Positions 50,520 through 59,871 of a DNA stretch of 64,000 nucleotides are shown in pieces. Below the pieces are notes generated by a model that saw nothing but the letters and a program-made list of their open reading frames with translations, was not told where the DNA came from and did not search any database. The stretch lies in the NCBI GenBank assembly GCA_963675365.2, contig CAXXVA010000001.1, forward strand, positions 930,001 to 994,000, given 5' to 3'. The translations under genes and the position numbers were made by a program. How positions within the stretch are numbered: the stretch's first letter is position 1; every line of letters begins with the position of its first letter. Origin of the DNA: CAXXOK01 sp963675365 (GTDB taxonomy: Bacteria; Bacillota; Clostridia; Christensenellales; Aristaeellaceae).

Positions 50520-52991
50520 TTACGCCTGATCCGGCGCGACGTCCGGGTGCTTTCGGTCGAGCACCTTGTACGTCATACGCTTGGCAAAGTCCGCAATCAG
50601 GAACCATACCAGCGCGTAGCCCCACACAAATAGCACGTAGTACCATTCCAGCGGCGCCATGAACAGCCCAAACAGCGCGATGGCCGTTGCGATCAGCTGC
50701 GTGATGATTACCGCGAACAGCAGGATCTTCGCCGGTTTGATGGACCAGAACGGCCCGTGCGTGCGCGTGACGAAGATCGTCAGGTGCCCGGCGACGGAGA
50801 GTTTCAGATACATCAGCGTCTGCACCTGGTCGTGGTTCATGTTAAACACCTTGAGCCCGATGTAGAACAGCAGGAACGCCGCCAGCGGGCCGATGATGCC
50901 CAGCACCGACGAAACGCTTAAGACCGAGCGCATATCCCAGGCCTCCGGCTTTTTGCGGTAGCGGACGTTGTCGTAGGCGATGGAGAGGATCGCGCCGTCG
51001 TTCATCAGCGCCAACAGCACGATCATCACGGCGGTGACGGGGTAGAAGTTGAATACAAGGATGGACAGCGTCATGAAGATCAGCACGCGCAGGGTTTCGG
51101 CGATGCGGTAGATGGCGTAGCTGTTCATGCGCTGGAAGATCTTGCGGCTTTCCTTGATCGCGCGGATGATGGGCGAAAGGCCGGGCGTCATCAGCACGAT
51201 ATCCGCCGCCGAGCGCGCGGCGCTGGTCGCGTCGGACACGGCGATACCGCAGTCCGCCTTTTTCAGCGCGGGCGCGTCGTTCACGCCGTCGCCCGTCATG
51301 CCCACGATGTGCTTCATCTTCTGCAGGTATTCCACGATGCGGTACTTGTGCTCCGGGAACACCTGGGCAAAGCCGTCGGCGTTTTCAATCTCGTCGGCCG
51401 TCTCCTTGGACAGGTTGCCGTCGTCGGCAAAGCCGCTGGCGTCGAAAATATCTGTGCCAAGGCCGAGCTTTTTGCTTGTTTCCTGTGCGATGGCCTTCTG
51501 GTCGCCCGTCACCATCTTGATGTGCACGCCCATGTCGCTTGCTTCCTTGATGGTCTGGGCGGCGTCCTCGCGGGGCGGGTCGAACAGGGGCAGGACGCCC
51601 ATGAACTGCCAATTGCCGTCCGCGTCGGTGCGCGCCACGCCCAGCGAGCGGAAGCCGCGCTTGGCAAAGCCGGAGACCGCTTGGTCGACGTCGGACTGCA
51701 CGGCGCCGGCGTTTTTGGCAAGCGCCATGATCACCTGAGGCGCGCCCTTGGTCACCTTGAAGCTGCCGCCCTTTGCGTTCACCTCGGCCTCGGTGCGCTT
51801 GTGCACCGGGTCAAACGGCATGAAATGCGTGACGTTGTACCCCTTGAGGGGATCGCCCTGAGGCAGTCCGCCCAAAACGGCGAGATCGATGGGGTCCTCG
51901 TCCTCCGCGCGCGAGGCCAGCGCGGCGTTTAAAATCGTGTCTTCCGCGGTGACGCCGCCGACGGTGAAGGGTTTGTCCAGCGTCAGCTTGTTCTGGGTCA
52001 GGGTGCCGGTCTTGTCCGACGCCAGCACGTCCACGCCCGCCAGCTCCTCAATCGCGGCAAGCCGCGTGACGATCGCTTTCAGCTTGGCAAGCGTGCGCGC
52101 GCCAGTCGCCATGGTAACCGACAGCACCGTGGGCATTGCCACGGGGATCGCCGCCACGGTGAGCACGAGGGCAAACTGCAGGGTTTCCAGCAGCGGGTCG
52201 TGCCGCAGGATCGCAAACAGGATGATCAGCGAGACCAGCGCGGCGGCCAGAACGATCAGGTAATTGCCGATCTTTAAAACGGCGCGCTGGAAATGGCTGA
52301 CCGTGTGCGCTTCTTCCACAAGCTGCACGGTTTTGCCGAAATAGGTGTTTTTACCCGTGCCGAAGACCAAAGCATCGGTCTCGCCGCGCCGGATGATGGA
52401 GCCGGAGTACACCGCCGCACCCGAAGCGCTGGTCACCGGAAGCGATTCGCCCGTCAGCGCGGACTGGTCCACCTCCAGCGGGTCGCCCTCCAAAAGCCGG
52501 GCGTCCGCCGGAACGATGTCGCCAAGCCGCACCCGGATAATATCGCCGGGCACCAGCTCGCGGGCTGGGTGCTCCAGCCATTTCCCGCCGCGTTTGACCC
52601 GCGCGGTGAGCGCAAGGCGCGCTTTCAGCGCGGCGATGGCGTTGCCGGCCTGGTTTTCCTCCCAGAAGCCGACGACCGCGTTGGCCAACAGCAGCACCAG
52701 AATGATCCCGAAATCGGCCCAGTGGCTGTCCAGCGCGGACAGGATAACGGCGATCTCGATCATCCAGGGAATCGGGCCCCAGAAATAGCCGAGGAATTTC
52801 AGGATCGGGTTGATCCGTTTGTCCTCGATCTCGTTGGGTCCGTACGTTTGCAGCCGTTTATCCGCCTCGTCCTGGCTCAGGCCGTCTGCCGAGGCGTTCA
52901 ATGTTTTCATCAGCTCGTCCACGGGGATGGAGCGGTATTGCTCGGATTGATTGTCTCCCTGCGGGGCTTTGGTTTTTGTTGTCTGTTTCAT
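50520..52991 (-). CDS. Plasma-membrane-type proton-efflux P-type ATPase (P3A)
   Basis: 823 residues. N-terminal cation-ATPase region (DGLSQDEADKRLQTYGPNEI), actuator loop with DQSALTGES, the phosphorylated Asp in DKTGTLTQNKLTLD, nucleotide-binding KRTEAEV and KGAPQVI, the hinge GDGVNDAPALKKADCGIAV, and about ten membrane helices. The start (ILKFLGYFWGPIPWMIE) and the TM6 Asp region (LMNDGAILSIAYDN) are those of the Pma1/H+-ATPase branch, so proton extrusion powered by ATP is expected rather than calcium or metal transport. Unlinked to its neighbours; the gene has its own terminator downstream. Confidence 0.93.
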   Translation of the reverse strand: MKQTTKTKAPQGDNQSEQYRSIPVDELMKTLNASADGLSQDEADKRLQTYGPNEIEDKRINPILKFLGYFWGPIPWMIEIAVILSALDSHWADFGIILVLLLANAVVGFWEENQAGNAIAALKARLALTARVKRGGKWLEHPARELVPGDIIRVRLGDIVPADARLLEGDPLEVDQSALTGESLPVTSASGAAVYSGSIIRRGETDALVFGTGKNTYFGKTVQLVEEAHTVSHFQRAVLKIGNYLIVLAAALVSLIILFAILRHDPLLETLQFALVLTVAAIPVAMPTVLSVTMATGARTLAKLKAIVTRLAAIEELAGVDVLASDKTGTLTQNKLTLDKPFTVGGVTAEDTILNAALASRAEDEDPIDLAVLGGLPQGDPLKGYNVTHFMPFDPVHKRTEAEVNAKGGSFKVTKGAPQVIMALAKNAGAVQSDVDQAVSGFAKRGFRSLGVARTDADGNWQFMGVLPLFDPPREDAAQTIKEASDMGVHIKMVTGDQKAIAQETSKKLGLGTDIFDASGFADDGNLSKETADEIENADGFAQVFPEHKYRIVEYLQKMKHIVGMTGDGVNDAPALKKADCGIAVSDATSAARSAADIVLMTPGLSPIIRAIKESRKIFQRMNSYAIYRIAETLRVLIFMTLSILVFNFYPVTAVMIVLLALMNDGAILSIAYDNVRYRKKPEAWDMRSVLSVSSVLGIIGPLAAFLLFYIGLKVFNMNHDQVQTLMYLKLSVAGHLTIFVTRTHGPFWSIKPAKILLFAVIITQLIATAIALFGLFMAPLEWYYVLFVWGYALVWFLIADFAKRMTYKVLDRKHPDVAPDQA

Positions 52992-53120
52992 ACGTTTTCA
53001 CCTCTCTTGACTCAACAAGATCGTATCGGCGCAAACCGGTATCCGGTCCTGCATGTATCAACAAACAATGCGTGTCGTTAGGTTAAATCTTCCATGGAAA
53101 TCCCGGTTATCTGAACAAAA

Positions 53121-53154
53121 ACAGAGAGCCGGCCAAGGACGGCCGGCTCTCTGT
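53121..53154. terminator. Terminator of the bacterioferritin gene
   Basis: 14-bp stem (ACAGAGAGCCGGCC and GGCCGGCTCTCTGT) around a 6-nt loop; TTTTTGTTC follows on the minus strand. Confidence 0.92.
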
Positions 53155-53192
53155 TGTTTTGCTGGGCAACCGGCGAAAATCGCGAATCGGCG

Positions 53193-53660
53193 TCAGCCCA
53201 CCTGGGTGGTGAGGAATACGGGCAGGGTCATCTGCTCGATCTGGCTTTGCAGCTCTTCAAGCTGGTCCATGTGCTTGTCCTCGTCGGACAGAATTTTCTC
53301 CAGCAGCTCGCGGGTTGCGAAATCGCGCACCTCGCCTGCCAGAGCGATGGCCGCGTTGTACGCCTTGATGGCGTCCATTTCCGACCCGATGTCGTTGACG
53401 ACCTGCTTGGGCACCTCGGCGCCGATGTGGAGTTTCTTCAGATCCGACACGATCGGGATACCTTCCAGGAAAATGATCCTGCCGATGAGCTTCTCGGCGT
53501 GCTTCATCTCATCGATGGCGCGCTTCTCAAAACCGTCGTGGAGCTTGCCATAGCCCCAGTCCTCGCACATTTCCGCATGTACGATGTATTGGTTAATCGC
53601 CGTAAGCTCGTCCGCGAGCAACGAATTCATGACCTCAATAAGTTTCGGATCGCCTTTCAT
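53193..53660 (-). CDS. bfr: Bacterioferritin
   Basis: 155 residues from ATG 53660 (AGGAGA 9 nt upstream). Four-helix bundle with diiron ligands: Glu in LLADELTAINQY, EKRAIDEMKHAEKLIGRIIFLEG (Glu and the ExxH pair), and SDEDKHMDQLE (Glu-x-x-His). It oxidises and stores iron and limits Fenton chemistry. The Met that could serve as axial haem ligand in bacterioferritins lies in the region after helix B, but haem binding cannot be confirmed here. Confidence 0.93.
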   Translation of the reverse strand: MKGDPKLIEVMNSLLADELTAINQYIVHAEMCEDWGYGKLHDGFEKRAIDEMKHAEKLIGRIIFLEGIPIVSDLKKLHIGAEVPKQVVNDIGSEMDAIKAYNAAIALAGEVRDFATRELLEKILSDEDKHMDQLEELQSQIEQMTLPVFLTTQVG

Positions 53661-53786
53661 TTGTGTTGATCTCCTTTCGTCGTTTGGGTGCTGCCTGTCC
53701 TCATTGTATTGCAAGCTGCCGGGGTTAGCAAGTCTTTCCTTTGCAGTATACACCGTTTCGGCCTGTTTGAAGCAATATTTTACAGG

Positions 53787-53813
53787 AAAAAAGCCGGTTT
53801 TCACCGGCCTTTT
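53787..53813. terminator. Terminator of the VWA-protein gene
   Basis: GCCGGT-TTTC-ACCGGC, with A6 before and TTTT after on the plus strand, so T-rich on both strands; 20 nt after the VWA gene stop. Confidence 0.82.
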
Positions 53814-53832
53814 GCGTAACGGGAGTGTTTTT

Positions 53833-55764
53833 CTACCGATCCGATACCAGCCGGACCAGATCCACGAGCTGCACGAACTCCGCGCGGTAGCCGAAACGGT
53901 CGTCCCCGCGGTTTTCAAGCGCGCGTTCCAGGATGCTTCCCAAGTTTGCGGTGCCCTTGTACTCCGAATCGGACAGCCACAGCCCGAACTCCGCCACGGC
54001 GGACGCAAACGCCAGGGTCTCGCTCATGCGCTCCGGCACATCGGCCGTCAGCGCGCTGCCGGTTGCCATGATCTCCATAGTGTCCGGCTTCTGGTAGCGT
54101 ACGGCCACGTAGAGGAGCTCGCCCGAATCCTTCAGCGTCCGGTCCTGATAGCGGGACTCGGCGGTGGGCCGCACGGTTTCGCCGTCCACGGCGGGGATGA
54201 TTTCGTACAGCGCGATCATCTGGTAGCCCGCGCCCATCTCGCCCGCGTCCTTGGTATCGTCGGTAAAGTCCTCGGTGTTGAGCAGCCGGTTTTCATAACC
54301 GATCAGGCGGTAACCCGCGACGGCCGCGGGGTTGAACTCCACCTGGAGTTTGACGTCCTTTGCGACGGTGAACAGGGTGGCCGTCATGTCGTCCACGAAC
54401 ACCTTTTTGGCTTCCTTTAAAGTGTCGATGTAGGCGTAATTGCCGTTTCCCTTGTCGGCGAGGGTTTCCATTTCATAATCCTTGAGGTTGCCCATGCCAA
54501 AGCCCAGCACGCTTAAGTAGATACCGCTGTCGCGTTCCTGCTCGATCAGCGCTTCCAGCTCGGCGGCGCTCTGCACGCCCACGTTGAAGTCGCCGTCGGT
54601 CAAAAGGATCACGCGGTTGTTTCCGCCGTCGATAAACGCGTCCCGCGCCATCTGGTACGCAGCCTGGATACCGCCCGCGCCGTTGGTGGAGCCGCCCGCA
54701 TTCATGCTGTCGATGGCGGCGATAATGCGCTCCTTCCGGTCGCCGGACGTGGGCTCTAAAAGCGTGCCCACGGTGCCCGCGTAGGTGACGATGGTCACGC
54801 TGTCCTTCTCGGCCAGCTGCTCCACTAAAAGCTTGAGCGCCTGGCGGGCCAGCGGCAGGCGGTTACTCTGCTCCATCGAACCGGACACGTCCACCAGAAA
54901 CACGAGGTTGCTGCCGGGCAGGCTTTCGGTGGGCGGCGTATAGCCCGAAAGCGCGACCATCGCCAGCAGATGCTCTTGGTTCCACGGGCACACGGCAAGC
55001 TCGGTCGTCACGGCCACAGGCGCGTCCTGCGCGGCGGCGGGCAGATCGTAATCAAAGTAGTTGAGCATCTCCTCGATGCGCACCGCGCCCTTGTCCGGGA
55101 AACTTCCGTTTAAGAAGAAGCGGCGGATGTTGGCGTACGATGCGGTATCCGCGTCCAGCGCGAAGGTGGAAAACGGACTGTCCACGGGGTTTAAAAAGCG
55201 GTTTTCTTCATTATTGCCATAGCTTTCGTCGTTCATGCCGTTGTAGTCGACGATCACGTTCACTCCCGGCGCGGGCACGGGGTACGCGGCCATGTCCGCG
55301 CTTGATTCCATGCTGTACAGCGCGGTAGTCGAAACCTGGGACGCGCCGGTCATCGTATAGCTGCGCTGGTACTCGTACAGAATAGCCTCCTCCACCAGCT
55401 TATAGCGGTAGTCGGCAAAGGCGGCGATCATGGTCTGCGCGGCGGCAAGGGTCACCGGCGCGTCGGTTACGGCGGGCAGGCCGGGAAGCAGATCGGCTTC
55501 GATGGCAAAGGCCAGGTATTCCGCCTGCGTGCCGCCCGTATAGCCGATTGCCCCGCACAGCGCGGCGAGCGCGCGCCCGTAGGTCAGGATGGTTTCCCCG
55601 TTCATGCCCTCCGGCGAATAAGCCGGAAAGGCGTCGTGCATAAGCTCCGCAAAGCGTAGCCCGCCGATCGGCTCGTTGTGCGCGTCCTGCGCAAACGCAG
55701 GCGTGAGCAGTACGGCGATCAGGGTTATCACCAGAATCAGGCTCAGCGTTCGATTCGTTTTCAT
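53833..55764 (-). CDS. Exported von Willebrand factor A-domain protein (YfbK type)
   Basis: 643 residues with a signal peptide (LSLILVITLIAVLLTPAFA). An N-terminal region of about 160 residues is unlike known domains. The YfbK-like part follows: FALDADTASYANIRRFFLNG, EMLNYFDYD, the VWA domain with MIDAS motif VFLVDVSGSM (DxSxS present as Asp-Val-Ser-Gly-Ser), the Thr in GGSTNGAGG, and ILLTDGDFNVG. A DUF3520-like C-terminal tail (YQDRTLKDSGELLYVAVRYQKPD) ends the protein. Metal-dependent protein binding outside the cell is likely; the ligand is unknown. AGGAGA precedes the ATG. Confidence 0.88.
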   Translation of the reverse strand: MKTNRTLSLILVITLIAVLLTPAFAQDAHNEPIGGLRFAELMHDAFPAYSPEGMNGETILTYGRALAALCGAIGYTGGTQAEYLAFAIEADLLPGLPAVTDAPVTLAAAQTMIAAFADYRYKLVEEAILYEYQRSYTMTGASQVSTTALYSMESSADMAAYPVPAPGVNVIVDYNGMNDESYGNNEENRFLNPVDSPFSTFALDADTASYANIRRFFLNGSFPDKGAVRIEEMLNYFDYDLPAAAQDAPVAVTTELAVCPWNQEHLLAMVALSGYTPPTESLPGSNLVFLVDVSGSMEQSNRLPLARQALKLLVEQLAEKDSVTIVTYAGTVGTLLEPTSGDRKERIIAAIDSMNAGGSTNGAGGIQAAYQMARDAFIDGGNNRVILLTDGDFNVGVQSAAELEALIEQERDSGIYLSVLGFGMGNLKDYEMETLADKGNGNYAYIDTLKEAKKVFVDDMTATLFTVAKDVKLQVEFNPAAVAGYRLIGYENRLLNTEDFTDDTKDAGEMGAGYQMIALYEIIPAVDGETVRPTAESRYQDRTLKDSGELLYVAVRYQKPDTMEIMATGSALTADVPERMSETLAFASAVAEFGLWLSDSEYKGTANLGSILERALENRGDDRFGYRAEFVQLVDLVRLVSDR

Positions 55765-55960
55765 AACGGTCTCCTTTCAGGGGTCCGGTCGGGCAAAGCG
55801 CCCGTTGTATTTCGCTGTCTGCCCTTTAGACGACGCGGCCGGCAGAAGGTTCCGCCAAATCCCCGCGATATCCAAACAAATCCAAGAATGAGCCATAGAC
55901 CTTCTATGTTCACTTGCCGCAGGGGCGGTTACACTATGATCGTAAAGGAGGTTTACCACA

Positions 55961-56779
55961 ATGCGTAAACAACATTTTTTCAAATTCACCGCACTGATCG
56001 TTGTACTGCTCATGGCAGTCGGCACGATTGCGCTGGCTGACGATATGAACAAGGACGACAGCATGCCGATGGTCGGCATGAAGACCGACGCGGGCTACAT
56101 CGACGTAAGCCCGGACGAGGCCCTTCAGCTGATCAAAACAGATCCCAATCTCGTGATTATCGACGTATCCCCCCTGTATGACGAAAGCCACCTGCCCGGC
56201 GCGCTGCACTACTTTGTAGGCGACGGCACCCTGGACAACGCCATCCCGATGCTGGACAAGGCCAAGAATTATCTGGTCTACTGCCACACCGACGAAGCGT
56301 CCATGCTCGGCGCAAGCAAGCTGGTGGAGGCGGGCTTTGATCCCGTGTTCCGTCTGCAAGGCAACTTCGGCGGCTGGGTGGAAGCCGGTTTCCCGGTATC
56401 GACCCTGACGATTGAAGAAGAAACGCTCTTAAACGACGCCGCCATGACCGGCATGCGGACCGAAGCCGGATTCATCGACATCTCCGCCGAGCAGGTCAAG
56501 GCGCTGGCAGAAGCCATCCCGAGCCTTGTGATCGTGGACGTGTCCCCCATCTATAACGACGGTCACCTGCCCGGCGCGCTGAACTACTACGTAGGCGACG
56601 GCACCCTGGACAACGCCATCCCGATGCTCGACCGCAACGTTCCCTACATTGTTTACTGCCACACGGACGCGGCGTCCATCGCGGGCGCGACCAAGCTGGC
56701 CGACGCGGGGTTCTGGCCCGTGTTCCGCCTGGAAGGCAACTACGACGCGTGGGTAGCCGCAGGCTTCCCGATTGAGTAA
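55961..56779 (+). CDS. Exported tandem rhodanese-domain protein
   Basis: 272 residues with signal peptide (FTALIVVLLMAVGTIALA). Two rhodanese domains (about 40-150 and 160-272) each carry the active-site Cys in VYCHTD, and each begins with a similar segment (MKTDAGYIDVSPDEAL and MRTEAGFIDISAEQVK). The domains are internal copies: 38 identical bases recur at 56216-56253 and 56591-56628. Rhodaneses transfer sulfane sulfur; next to CcdA and an exported thioredoxin-Msr fusion, an extracytoplasmic thiol-redox role is likely. AGGAGG lies 9 nt before the ATG. Confidence 0.88.
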   Translation: MRKQHFFKFTALIVVLLMAVGTIALADDMNKDDSMPMVGMKTDAGYIDVSPDEALQLIKTDPNLVIIDVSPLYDESHLPGALHYFVGDGTLDNAIPMLDKAKNYLVYCHTDEASMLGASKLVEAGFDPVFRLQGNFGGWVEAGFPVSTLTIEEETLLNDAAMTGMRTEAGFIDISAEQVKALAEAIPSLVIVDVSPIYNDGHLPGALNYYVGDGTLDNAIPMLDRNVPYIVYCHTDAASIAGATKLADAGFWPVFRLEGNYDAWVAAGFPIE

Positions 56780-56807
56780 CCCATCCCCTTATCCCCAAAC
56801 CGGAAAC

Positions 56808-56836
56808 GCGGCATCCGGCCAACCGCCGGATGCCGC
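56808..56836 (+). other. Stem-loop between rhodanese and ccdA genes
   Basis: 12-bp stem (GCGGCATCCGGC and GCCGGATGCCGC) around CAACC, with only a short T-rich tail (TTCTCTC). Probably attenuates or protects the upstream mRNA. Confidence 0.7.
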
Positions 56837-56870
56837 TTCTCTCGATACCCGCATGTAAGGAAGTAAAGAA

Positions 56871-57566
56871 ATGCCAACCGAAACCCTGTATATTTCCACC
56901 GTATTCGCGGCGGGGGTGCTGTCGTTCCTCTCGCCGTGCATCGTGCCGCTGCTGCCGGTGTACCTGTCCACCCTGGCCGCCCCCGCCCAGGCGGAAGACG
57001 CGTCCCGCCGGAGGCTTCAGTTGTTCCTGCGCACGCTGTTGTTCATCGCGGGGATCTCCGTCACGTTCGTGATCCTGGGCTTTGGCGCGGGCGCGCTGGG
57101 AAGCGTGCTCAACAGCCGCGTGTTCATGATCGTGCTTGGCGCGGGCGTGGTGCTTTTGGGCATACACCAAACGGGGCTGCTGCATTTCAAGTTTTTGGAA
57201 CGCGAAAAGCGGGCGGACTTGCACACCGGTCCGCGCACGGGCGCTTTGCAGGTGTTCGCGCTTGGCTTTTTGTTCAGCTTCGGGTGGACGCCCTGCATCG
57301 GCCCGGTGCTCGCGGCCATCCTGGGCGTGGCGGCCGGCGGCGGCGCGGCGTTTTACGGCGCGTTCCTCATGGGCGTATACGCCCTTGGGTTCGCGGTCCC
57401 GTTCCTGGTCATCGCCCTGTTTTCCGAGCTTCTGATCGGGAAGATTAAAAAACTTAATCGGTACCTGCCTGCGCTTAAAATCGCCGGCGGCGTACTGGTG
57501 ATCCTGATGGGCGTCCTGTTAATGACCGACAGTTTCAACATACTCAGCGCATGGATCGGAGGATAA
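56871..57566 (+). CDS. ccdA: CcdA-type membrane thiol-disulfide transporter
   Basis: 231 residues, six membrane helices. The two redox cysteines are in LSFLSPCIVPLLPVYLS and GWTPCIGPVLAAILG, the DsbD-beta/CcdA hallmark. It carries electrons from cytoplasmic thioredoxin to proteins outside the membrane. The next gene, one nt downstream, encodes an exported thioredoxin-Msr fusion that is the obvious client. Confidence 0.93.
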   Translation: MPTETLYISTVFAAGVLSFLSPCIVPLLPVYLSTLAAPAQAEDASRRRLQLFLRTLLFIAGISVTFVILGFGAGALGSVLNSRVFMIVLGAGVVLLGIHQTGLLHFKFLEREKRADLHTGPRTGALQVFALGFLFSFGWTPCIGPVLAAILGVAAGGGAAFYGAFLMGVYALGFAVPFLVIALFSELLIGKIKKLNRYLPALKIAGGVLVILMGVLLMTDSFNILSAWIGG

Positions 57567-57567
57567 T

Positions 57568-59100
57568 ATGAAGAAAATACTCGTACTCATTATCGCATTG
57601 GCACTTCTGCTCATGGCAGGCGCCGCCGCGTTCGGCGCGTTTGCCAAAGGCAACGACCTGACCCCCGCGCCGCAGGCAGCGTTTACGGATTTCGACGGCA
57701 ACCCCGTCACGCTGGAAAGCTTGCAGGGGAAGCCCGTGTACATCAAGTTCTGGGCCTCGTGGTGCTCCATCTGCCTGAGCACCCTGCGGGAGACCGATAC
57801 CCTCGCGGGTATGGACAACGACTTCACAGTGATCACCGTAGTCGCTCCGGGCGTGGACGGCGAGAAGGATGCGGAAAGCTTTAAAGCATGGTACAATACC
57901 CTTGATTACAAAAACACCGTCGTACTGTTTGACGAGGGCGGCGAAGCCATGCGCGCCTTCGGCGTGCGGGCGTTTCCCTCGTCGGCGTTTATCGACGCGG
58001 ACGGCAACCTGCTCAAGTTCAGCGTCGGCCATACCGCAAACGAGGACGTACAGGCATTGTTTGCGGGCAAAGCCGTCGCCGCTCCCGCCGCGACCGTCGC
58101 GGCTGTGAGCACCCTGCCGCCGGCAAACCCCGAATCGGTTAAAACCATTTATGTCGCGGGCGGCTGTTTCTGGGGCGTAGAGGAGTTCATGTCCCGCATC
58201 CCGGGCGTGCTGGACGCGGCCTCAGGCTACGCCAACGGCAACTCGGATACCGTTACCTACCATGAAGTCTGCTACAACAATACCGGCCACGCCGAAACCG
58301 TGCAGGTCACCTACGACGAAAGCGTCGTACCGCTTAAGGTGCTGCTGGAGACCTTCTTCACCATCATCGATCCCACCAGCGTGAACCGGCAGGGCAACGA
58401 CGCGGGTTCGCAGTACCGCACCGGCATCTACTATACCGACGAGGCCGACCTTCCGGTCATCCAGGCCGTGGTGGCGGCGCAGCAGGAAAAATATTCCGAT
58501 CCCATCGCAACGGAAGTTCTGCCGCTTGATAACTTCTGCCTCGCGGAGGAATACCACCAGGATTATTTGCGCAAGAACCCGAACGGCTACTGCCATATCG
58601 ACCTGACGACCGCGCGGGATACGGCGCTAAACAACTGGATCGACAGCCAGGATTACCCCGTGCCCTCGCAGGAAGAGCTGAAAGCGACCCTGACCGACAT
58701 CCAGTACCGCGTCACCCAGGAAAACGATACCGAGTACGCCTTTACCAACGCCTACTACGAGCTGTTTGACAAGGGTCTGTACGTGGACGTGGTCACCGGC
58801 GAACCGCTGTTTTCCTCGGCGGATAAGTTCGAATCCGGCTGCGGCTGGCCGAGCTTTACAAAGCCCATCGTGCCCCAGGTTGTGGTTGAGCTTACCGACA
58901 CGAGCTACGGCATGGTACGCACCGAGGTGCGCTCCCGCGCGGGCGATACCCACCTGGGCCATGTGTTTCCGGACGGCCCAGCCGACAAGGGCGGTCTGCG
59001 CTACTGCATCAACGGCGCGTCCCTGCGCTTTATCCCCTACGACCAGATGGACGCCGAAGGCTACGGTTTCCTGAAATCCTACATCGACGACCAGGAGTAA
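57568..59100 (+). CDS. msrAB: Exported thioredoxin-MsrA-MsrB fusion (methionine sulfoxide reductase)
   Basis: 510 residues in three parts behind a signal anchor (residues 4-23). A TlpA-like thioredoxin domain (about 35-165) has the redox pair WCSIC (Cys66 and Cys69). MsrA (about 192-350) has catalytic Cys200 in GGCFWGVEEF. MsrB (about 370-505) has SGCGWPSF, GDTHLGHVF and Cys480 in RYCINGAS. The order matches the Neisseria PilB-type MsrAB. MsrA and MsrB repair S- and R-methionine sulfoxide in exported proteins; the thioredoxin domain, recharged by CcdA, reduces them. The start is ATG with GGAGGA 5 nt upstream. Confidence 0.95.
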   Translation: MKKILVLIIALALLLMAGAAAFGAFAKGNDLTPAPQAAFTDFDGNPVTLESLQGKPVYIKFWASWCSICLSTLRETDTLAGMDNDFTVITVVAPGVDGEKDAESFKAWYNTLDYKNTVVLFDEGGEAMRAFGVRAFPSSAFIDADGNLLKFSVGHTANEDVQALFAGKAVAAPAATVAAVSTLPPANPESVKTIYVAGGCFWGVEEFMSRIPGVLDAASGYANGNSDTVTYHEVCYNNTGHAETVQVTYDESVVPLKVLLETFFTIIDPTSVNRQGNDAGSQYRTGIYYTDEADLPVIQAVVAAQQEKYSDPIATEVLPLDNFCLAEEYHQDYLRKNPNGYCHIDLTTARDTALNNWIDSQDYPVPSQEELKATLTDIQYRVTQENDTEYAFTNAYYELFDKGLYVDVVTGEPLFSSADKFESGCGWPSFTKPIVPQVVVELTDTSYGMVRTEVRSRAGDTHLGHVFPDGPADKGGLRYCINGASLRFIPYDQMDAEGYGFLKSYIDDQE

Positions 59101-59103
59101 CGC

Positions 59104-59871
59104 ATGTATAACCTGCTGCTCGCAGACGACGAAAGCATAGTCCGCAGGGGGATCAAAACCCTTGTGGACTATGCCGCTTTGGGTATCGGCAAGGTGTTCG
59201 AGGCCGAAAACGGCGAACAGGCGCTGGAAATCGTGAAAACCGGCGGCGTGCACATCGTGTTCGCCGATATCAACATGCCGCGCATGAACGGCCTGGAATT
59301 CGCCAGAAAAGCCCGGGAGCTTGACGGCGCTTTGAAAATCGCGCTGATCACCGGGTACGATTACTTCGATTATGTGCTCACCGCCCTGAAGCTGGGCGTG
59401 GACGATTATATTTTAAAGCCCGTCTCCAAGGACGACGTGACGGAGCTGCTGATCAAGCTCGTGGACAAGCGCAAGGCCGAGGACGGCCTGAAAACCGTGA
59501 TCGCCTCCGCCGATAAGCTCGCGGGCCTGGCCTCGGCGGACGACGACAGTGTAAAGCATACGCTCGCGGCGGCCATCGAGCAGAACCTGCAAAACCCGGC
59601 GTTCTGCCTGTCGGGTCTTGCCGAGGAGATCGGCTACAACGCGGCCTACCTGTCCACGCTGTTTAAAAAGCTGTTCGGGGCGAACTTCCGGGATTACCTT
59701 TTGGACATGCGGCTGGAAAAGGCGAAGATTCTGCTTTTGTCCACGCAGATGAAGAACTACGAGGTGGCCGCGGCCATCGGCATCGACGACCCCAATTACC
59801 TGTCCGCGCTGTTCAAACGCAAGTTCGGCACTACGGCATCGGAATTCCGCAAATCGGGAGGGCGCTTATGA
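59104..59871 (+). CDS. YesN-type response regulator, short form
   Basis: 255 residues: receiver domain with ADDES, acceptor Asp in IVFADINMPRMNG, Lys in ILKPVS, then directly an AraC-type helix-turn-helix (LAEEIGYNAAYLSTLFKKLFGANF, AAAIGIDDPNYLSALFKRKFG). It lacks the long central segment of the regulator at 10.5-12.1 kb. It begins 3 nt after the msrAB stop and overlaps the kinase gene by four bases. Confidence 0.93.
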   Translation: MYNLLLADDESIVRRGIKTLVDYAALGIGKVFEAENGEQALEIVKTGGVHIVFADINMPRMNGLEFARKARELDGALKIALITGYDYFDYVLTALKLGVDDYILKPVSKDDVTELLIKLVDKRKAEDGLKTVIASADKLAGLASADDDSVKHTLAAAIEQNLQNPAFCLSGLAEEIGYNAAYLSTLFKKLFGANFRDYLLDMRLEKAKILLLSTQMKNYEVAAAIGIDDPNYLSALFKRKFGTTASEFRKSGGRL

